Source of the DNA: JBFHER01 sp041584055
GTDB lineage: Bacteria > Bacteroidota > Bacteroidia > Bacteroidales > UBA5342
Assembly (NCBI GenBank): GCA_041584055.1
Contig: JBFHER010000120.1
Span: forward strand, 1 to 11,126
DNA length: 11,126 nucleotides
Reading direction: 5' to 3'
Both the position numbers and the translations under genes were made by a program. Shown here in pieces: positions 7,101-11,126 of the stretch (its first letter is position 1; each line of letters starts with the position of its first letter). Under the pieces are notes generated by a model. That model was given only the letters and a program-made list of their open reading frames with translations. It was not told where the DNA came from and did no database searches.

Positions 7101-8552
7101 CACGCTACCTGCGGCCTTTAGATCTGCCGGGGTAGCCACCGAGGTTGCAGATGAAACATTAAACTTATCTTCTTCATATTCAGAATAACCATAGCCGGCA
7201 CCAGGGATAGCATCATCAGCCAGATACTTTATATTGGCATAACACCACAATGTTTTATCCAGACTTTCCAAAGGAATTTTTGCCTTGTATGTATTGCCAT
7301 CTTTAACGGCTTTTGCATAATGCCAATGCCTGAATTTTCTAAGGTTTCTGTCCGTAAGATTTTCAGGTTCTGACTGTTGAATATAATACACATCAACAGA
7401 AAGTATTTGTTTGTCCGAATCGGGTACAACAGTAAATGTAGGTGTCTTATCGTTCGTTTCCAGCTGTAATACTGTTGCTGGAGACTCCGGCATTTTAAAA
7501 TTACCTTTCAAATGTTGATCAAACCAGCGCATACCACTGACCTGAAACTCAGGAAAATCCGTGTGACTTTTATAGGGAGAGCTAACCACGCGCCATTCAT
7601 CACTTTTAATAAGCTTCGTAGCAGGAGTCAGATCTCTGTAAAAGCCATTAAAATCGTTTGTTGGACTAAGGAATATGATGGGACAGGTTATATGCGATAA
7701 ATTGGCAGTATCAGCAATGGTTCCCTCATATTCAGGAAATGATATGCCATAGCTGCTTATCCCGCCACACGAAGGTGCAGCAGCTTTTATTCTCGGATCG
7801 GTCGCTGTGAGGACTGTGATCTGACCTCCCATTGAATGCCCATATACGCCTATCCTTGTTGAATCAACTTCAGGCTGACTTTCTAAAAATGTAATCGCCC
7901 GTCTTGCTGCAAGAGTCCACAAGAACCATCCTGAGTTACGAGGTGATTCAACCGCATCAATTGTATAGGGTTTAGCGGCAGTGTTAAATGAACTATGTCC
8001 TTCATTTTTAGTTGGCGCATGATAACCGTCGAGCGCACCCCAATCGGTGGTAATTCGGTAGTCAGGATCACTGATTGCATTATCCCAGTACAGTTGTACA
8101 CCTTCTGCGGTCACAAGGTATTCAGGGGTTCTGATTCGACCGGCCCAGGCAACGGAAATGGTCGCATAACCACGTTTTGCATTAGAGCGCACAGCCCGGT
8201 AATCAGCATATTGCCCGCCGCCATGTGTATTTACCAAAGCTGGTAAATTTGTTCCTCCTTTGGGATATCCATATACGGCAGCCACCATACATTTTTCTCC
8301 TTTAGCTACAATCACCCTGTAACGGATAACACGGAACACGATATTACTTTCTTCCCATTCATGCAAAACTTCTATATCAAGTGGTTCTTTGTGAGGATCA
8401 TAGTCTTCCCACAATTCTTCGAAGCTTCCTGGTAAATCTTCCGAATTCGTAATCGGTTCGAATGTATCCTCCAGCGTTTGAGATGTACCATTTAAAACAA
8501 AGAGTAATACAAATATGAATATTGTAGTATGACGTTTAAACATTATTTTCAT
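4194..8552 (-). CDS. T9SS-secreted acetylxylan esterase-like alpha/beta hydrolase with CBM6, F5/8 C and ricin-like modules
   Basis: This is a complete 1452-residue frame, ATG at 8552 and TGA at 4194-4196. Residues 1-24 are a signal peptide (cut before Gln25). Residues about 45-350 are an alpha/beta hydrolase: THGGG at 109-113 (oxyanion loop), nucleophile Ser240 in GHSMGG, acid Asp300 in PTND, base His330 in KSHTDF. This type removes acetyl or similar ester groups from polysaccharides such as xylan; the exact substrate is inferred. Then come a linker beta domain (380-470), a jelly-roll-like region (480-615), CBM6 modules at 618-733 and 740-861 (each opening with an F.EAED motif), an F5/8 type C domain (868-998, MPWWQVEL), a ricin-like trefoil (1004-1135, QQW and QYW), three PEGA-like repeats (1138-1369) and a T9SS domain (1374-1452, YPNPVSD). 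The start is 10 bases past the hydrolase stop, implying co-transcription. A second ATG at 8543 is possible. Confidence 0.9.
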   Translation of the reverse strand: MKIMFKRHTTIFIFVLLFVLNGTSQTLEDTFEPITNSEDLPGSFEELWEDYDPHKEPLDIEVLHEWEESNIVFRVIRYRVIVAKGEKCMVAAVYGYPKGGTNLPALVNTHGGGQYADYRAVRSNAKRGYATISVAWAGRIRTPEYLVTAEGVQLYWDNAISDPDYRITTDWGALDGYHAPTKNEGHSSFNTAAKPYTIDAVESPRNSGWFLWTLAARRAITFLESQPEVDSTRIGVYGHSMGGQITVLTATDPRIKAAAPSCGGISSYGISFPEYEGTIADTANLSHITCPIIFLSPTNDFNGFYRDLTPATKLIKSDEWRVVSSPYKSHTDFPEFQVSGMRWFDQHLKGNFKMPESPATVLQLETNDKTPTFTVVPDSDKQILSVDVYYIQQSEPENLTDRNLRKFRHWHYAKAVKDGNTYKAKIPLESLDKTLWCYANIKYLADDAIPGAGYGYSEYEEDKFNVSSATSVATPADLKAAGSVVTLHASLVIEDFDEDWKKDWYTHVTSGWSYNTHKMNSSLWGPPTTGKLKIVLRSSHTNDISVSYGSYKTVLSLQGDNNWDQFYLSPSDFKDGNGSAMSGWEPLIVFNLAPSGTWIGDDPEFKLLRWYREGTIQTHFEAEDASISSGGVTENATASAGKYVDGNGGFNLLFNAEGVGSVDTLYFCVKVPSGTRAMGVFVNGIKAGVIASSSREWEEHSVVTNLPAGSCQIELKDSEGSTELDVDYMRIEGIEQIEGVFIEAEDYIRMDGVDIKATEDVDGGLHVENIDSNDWMEYTIDVPYFGTYNVDYRITPTKKGGMIYLYADKHLVGIDSIKSTDTSDVWLTQSGSSQITLRKGIQTLKIVTVGGGFSLNWLELVPDNVVETGNASINMAAQGMATQSSTVSGGEAALAIDDNTNETFSLTNTEDMPWWQVELVETESIGGIKLFKNTGNDSFKNFTVTIFDENGNDVFAKSYTAFPDTFLMVYPGGVSGKKVKIQLNGKGLALSLAEVQVLKVAGSVSRTAQILLLDDKKQCVGANDELSAILKVRGQSNDLRWDELDMGNGFYAYRQQNTNYCIDGGENSYDGRDVYLGECSTNNDNQQWLKKQIGADTCILLKKSAMEYALTAGAGGNIHLDKTNVINNKQYWILDPRTPFALNLTLKDSSTKEILEGVDVSINGEQYLSNDVGEVAAYLSGSEYSIILSKKGYHSIFNTLDLVNDTSLAIAMEKKKFSFELNISDFETNNALSGVSVELHNSVYMTDEKGHFSQLLEFGEYDFVLSKEGFIPINKSILLQNDSSISLQMEKLTYRLAFRVKDAATETIIPTAKINLNDSVYETNLFGSLSLVLLPNDYTYTISKEGYQDITGTFTLSADSTITARLLVPSDLNKLDVNTVRVYPNPVSDFLRVTLDQPASFHLYGLAGELKHSGTLNAGGSFIDVKALASGIYWMIIKVDPNLVVRKVIIKQ
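4446..5141 (-). repeat. Three tandem PEGA-like / carboxypeptidase-regulatory-like repeats in the esterase
   Basis: Residues 1138-1213, 1217-1291 and 1293-1369 each follow the same plan: F.L.(V/I)(K/S)D..T......V.(V/I)N....., an acidic-Gly turn, (Y/F)..(I/V)LSK.G(Y/F), then L..D.(S/T)(I/L). .MEK closes the first two. These small beta-sandwich modules usually act as surface spacers in T9SS cargo. The repeats are well diverged from one another. Confidence 0.75.
7503..8420 (-). other. Catalytic alpha/beta-hydrolase domain of the esterase
   Basis: The domain covers residues about 45-350. The Ser240 codon is TCA at 7835-7833, inside GGG CAT TCA ATG GGA GGT, which encodes the nucleophile elbow. Asp300 and His330 follow at the spacing expected for the strand 7 and strand 8 loops of the fold. 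All three triad residues are present, so activity is expected. The nucleophile context GHSMGG differs from the GxSQG of classical CE7 acetylxylan esterases, so it may form a different esterase branch. Confidence 0.75.
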
Positions 8553-8562
8553 GATGTATCTA

Positions 8563-11126
8563 CTATTGCTTAAATATTATTTTATGGCTCATCTTCCTTT
8601 TATTATCTGTAATGCATATAACATAGGCCCCCCTGTTTAAACCTGACATGTCTATCTTTTCTGTAAGGTCTCCAAATTGGACCACTTCCCCCAAAGCATT
8701 AAAAACCTTATAATTTAAGGCATAATCAGTATTCATCCCTGTAACATACAGTGTATTTTTCACCGGGTTAGGAAACACCTGAACTTCAAAATCGTCCTGC
8801 CGCGTTAAAGAAGAAACAGAAGCCAGCAGAATGGAAATGGTCGTATCATTTGCCAGTACAATAGAATCCAAAACCTGACCATAACCGTCCTTGTCAACTG
8901 AATACGTATATTTACCAACTTCCATAATCATTGAAAACTCACCATCTCTATTGGCTAAAGAATACATGTCATTAATCCAGATTGAGGCAAAGTCGATGCG
9001 TTCACCTGTTTGGGCATCTTTTATATTAAACTCAAACCTGTATCTCGCTTTTTCCATTTGAATATTTATGGTTGTATCCTTAAGTAGGTTTAGACTGATT
9101 GTTTTCGATACATATTCTTCTTTTTCTATAACAATACTGTAATTCTGATCAATAAATTGCGCGCTTGCACCACCAAAGCCATCTGTGGTCAACCTTTGGT
9201 CGTTGATGGAAATTGAAACATCAGACAGTTTTTGTAAACTTGCTGCGTCTTCTACATAAAATGTTATTTGACTGGATGAACCTTGTCTCCAGAACTGATT
9301 GAGGTTTAAACGATCTGTATTTTGCAATTGCAAGCTATTGTCATTACTCACTCCTAAAGCATATGCTGTATTGCTACTTTTTAAAAGGCGATAATAACCC
9401 AAATCTGTTTCCATTTTATACCACAATTGCCCCTCATCATCATTGTTGCATAAATCAACAGAGACAGTCTGTCCCTCAGCACTATTGTCGCCCCCTGAAA
9501 TGCAATAATTGGTATTCATAAGTTGATAGGTAAATGTACCGTTTCCCTTAAATATTTCTCTCCATGTTAATTCGTTGGTAAATGCTTGTTCGGTCAAATA
9601 AAGCGAGCTGTTTTCAAGGACACCCACACATTGTTCCGGACTTTTGCCTGGAAGAAGCTGAACAACACCTTCCTTAGAACCTATGGTGGTAAAAATTTGA
9701 ACTTCGCCAAGGCTCAATGCAGAAGAGTCATTCAACTGAATCTTTACAAACCGACCCTCTACCAATCCCGTTTTAAGGCACTGTGATGAATCGGGGGAAT
9801 TGGTAAATGTATTGATGAATACCACTTTATTTTCATCATCTAAAACTGAAATTGTCAAAGGTATAATCGTGTCTGTACAACACGTATCTTTTGTATTCAG
9901 GATAACGATTTCATCCAGGGAATAAATGGCTCCTAAATCAATCTGCCACCAGGGATTATCTTCGATGTTTGTGAGTGAAGATGTTTGCGCCATGTCATTG
10001 TTAACAGCATTTGATGCATTGCCATCAAAGGCTGTTGATGAATGCGATGCAGTGCCCATGAGTGCGAGGTTTGTTCTGCCCACCCGGCTGCTGTTTGGAT
10101 CAGTACCGGCATGGTATTCCTCCAGGTTGCTTGCACCATCGCCATCCGGGTCCTCTGATGAACCGGCAGAGGTTGTACTGTTAAAATTCCTGTATTCCCA
10201 AAGATCATCCATGCCGTCTGAATCTGAATCCACGCAATCCCATGCCAAAACATAATCTTCATTCTGAATATCAATCCACACATCCACGTGTTCGAAGGAA
10301 CGGGAATAGACATATAAACCATCTTTAACCGCCTTTCCAAGCGGGGCTCCTAAGGGATAATCGTATTCATTACAATGCCACAACACATCACTCCATCGTG
10401 CTGAATTATTACTCAAATCAGCGGCCAAAGGAAAGTACCGGAAAAAGCTTTTTTCATGCGCCAGAATAAGAAAACCTGCCAAAGCAAATTGATAGTCTGA
10501 ATGAAAACTATTTAAGAACATGTGCTTATCAGGGTCCACATAATTGAGTATATAATCGAAGTTCTCCCGCCTTTCAGCGGCTGTACCCTTAACTAAATCC
10601 TCCCTCATAAATCCATCTGTATGATCAAGGATTTCTACCGGAGATCCATTGTGTATGGTTAATCCGTCCAATTGGGACAAGGTCTTTTTAAATTCAGGTA
10701 ACCAGTCTGCATGATTGTGCGTAGAAATTTTCCCAATTCCATCCACGTAGGTACCTACAACACGGCTGTTATTGACGATGTCATTGGATAATTTTGCCCA
10801 AAATGTACGCCCCGCTACAGTACCCTGATTGTAAGCAAATGGGTCCATGCCATCGTCCGGAACAAACAGATCTGGATAACTGGCTCTGTCCATATTATAG
10901 ATGGCCGTGTACCTTTGCCATGCATAAAAAGCCTGTAAATAAAGCAAGACTTTTGTATTCTGTAGAAGTTCAGCGGTTGCCTTTGTGGATTGATCCAGAT
11001 TCCCTCCTGAATAAACGCCGGATCCATGAATCTTTTCAAGTGTGATATAGGCTATGTTTTCATCAATGTACTTTAATTGTTCATCCGAAAACAAGAACCT
11101 TTCCTGTCCATGGCCGTACCGTCTAA
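8563..11126 (-). CDS. Putative glycoside hydrolase (GHL15-like) with F5/8 C, ricin-like, PEGA-like and T9SS modules; 5' end missing
   Basis: The frame is open from the window edge (first full codon at 11124) to TAG at 8563-8565, about 853 visible residues. Signal peptide and start codon lie beyond base 11126. Counting from the Leu codon at 11094, residues 1-285 resemble the hypothetical glycoside hydrolase family GHL15: FSDEQLKYIDE.....LEK.HG, KVLLYLQAF, GTYVDGIGK, probably a TIM barrel. Reaction and catalytic residues are not established; Glu20 and Asp118 are only candidates. Residues 287-336 form a thrombospondin type 3-like calcium linker (DSDSDGMDDLWEY, DPDGDG). Then come an F5/8 type C domain (341-468, NPWWQIDL), a ricin-like trefoil (475-604, QLW and QFW), two PEGA-like repeats (609-758) and a T9SS sorting domain (764-843, FPNPVKN). 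From the F5/8 domain on, it is homologous to the tail of the esterase 10 bases downstream, its likely operon partner. It is probably exported and acts on a polysaccharide. Confidence 0.85.
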   Translation of the reverse strand, partial: RRYGHGQERFLFSDEQLKYIDENIAYITLEKIHGSGVYSGGNLDQSTKATAELLQNTKVLLYLQAFYAWQRYTAIYNMDRASYPDLFVPDDGMDPFAYNQGTVAGRTFWAKLSNDIVNNSRVVGTYVDGIGKISTHNHADWLPEFKKTLSQLDGLTIHNGSPVEILDHTDGFMREDLVKGTAAERRENFDYILNYVDPDKHMFLNSFHSDYQFALAGFLILAHEKSFFRYFPLAADLSNNSARWSDVLWHCNEYDYPLGAPLGKAVKDGLYVYSRSFEHVDVWIDIQNEDYVLAWDCVDSDSDGMDDLWEYRNFNSTTSAGSSEDPDGDGASNLEEYHAGTDPNSSRVGRTNLALMGTASHSSTAFDGNASNAVNNDMAQTSSLTNIEDNPWWQIDLGAIYSLDEIVILNTKDTCCTDTIIPLTISVLDDENKVVFINTFTNSPDSSQCLKTGLVEGRFVKIQLNDSSALSLGEVQIFTTIGSKEGVVQLLPGKSPEQCVGVLENSSLYLTEQAFTNELTWREIFKGNGTFTYQLMNTNYCISGGDNSAEGQTVSVDLCNNDDEGQLWYKMETDLGYYRLLKSSNTAYALGVSNDNSLQLQNTDRLNLNQFWRQGSSSQITFYVEDAASLQKLSDVSISINDQRLTTDGFGGASAQFIDQNYSIVIEKEEYVSKTISLNLLKDTTINIQMEKARYRFEFNIKDAQTGERIDFASIWINDMYSLANRDGEFSMIMEVGKYTYSVDKDGYGQVLDSIVLANDTTISILLASVSSLTRQDDFEVQVFPNPVKNTLYVTGMNTDYALNYKVFNALGEVVQFGDLTEKIDMSGLNRGAYVICITDNKRKMSHKIIFKQ
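8821..9270 (-). repeat. Two tandem PEGA-like repeats in the putative glycoside hydrolase
   Basis: Residues 609-682 and 684-758 (counted from the codon at 11094) match the esterase PEGA-like repeats in plan: (I/F).F.(V/I).DA....., (I/W)IND, a (D/E)G(F/E) turn, Y...(I/V)(E/D)K(E/D)(E/G)Y, then L..DTTI. The esterase has three such units and this protein two. Confidence 0.7.
10087..10236 (-). other. Thrombospondin type 3-like calcium-binding linker in the putative hydrolase
   Basis: Residues 287-336 carry two acidic loops, DSDSDGMDD and DPDGDG, each followed by a short helix-like segment (LWEY, NLEEY) and ending in TDPN. This is the bacterial TSP3/EF-hand-like arrangement that often joins catalytic and accessory domains in secreted enzymes. 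It separates the catalytic part from the carbohydrate-binding tail. Confidence 0.75.

Noticed and set aside
8553..8562. Separate promoter for the esterase gene
   Set aside because: Only 10 bases separate it from the hydrolase stop, so co-transcription is more likely.
9933..10340. A 135-codon minus-strand frame overlapping the hydrolase gene, and similar long alternative frames on both strands
   Set aside because: They lie entirely inside large genes with clear domains. Their composition is that of out-of-frame reading.

Overview
The window looks like chromosomal DNA of a free-living, polysaccharide-degrading member of the Bacteroidota. The base composition is AT-rich. All three large proteins end in a C-terminal domain of the type IX secretion system (T9SS) 'type A sorting' kind, with a PNP motif, beta strands and a short Lys-rich end. 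Their domain styles are typical of Bacteroidota secreted proteins: cadherin-like repeats, CBM6, F5/8-type C, ricin-like beta-trefoil and PEGA-like modules. No genus is claimed.

Layout: everything is on the minus strand, so transcription runs from high to low coordinates. (1) 8563-11126 is the 3' part of a secreted putative glycoside hydrolase (GHL15-like). Its start lies beyond the right edge. (2) Only 10 bases later, 4194-8552 encodes a 1452-residue multidomain alpha/beta-hydrolase esterase resembling acetylxylan esterases, with two CBM6 modules. The two proteins share the same tail: F5/8 C, ricin-like trefoil, PEGA-like repeats, T9SS sorting domain. (3) After a 305-base gap with no recognisable gene, 268-3888 encodes a 1206-residue surface protein. 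It consists of two copies of a unit (Rossmann-like domain plus three cadherin-like repeats) followed by a T9SS domain. (4) About 90 bases past that gene is a strong intrinsic terminator hairpin (143-174). Six bases beyond the stem, a group IIC intron begins at 138 and runs off the left edge.

How the genes may work together: the hydrolase and the esterase probably form an operon acting on one acetylated plant- or algal-type polysaccharide outside the cell. The common binding tail would place both enzymes on the same ligand or surface, and T9SS would export and anchor them. The cadherin-repeat protein has no recognisable enzyme motif and is more likely an adhesin or structural surface protein; a functional link to the enzyme pair is not shown. 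The most distinctive feature is the group IIC intron placed directly behind the terminator of the cadherin gene, the known target preference of this ribozyme class. No SusC/SusD pair, regulator, tRNA, rRNA or CRISPR array is seen.
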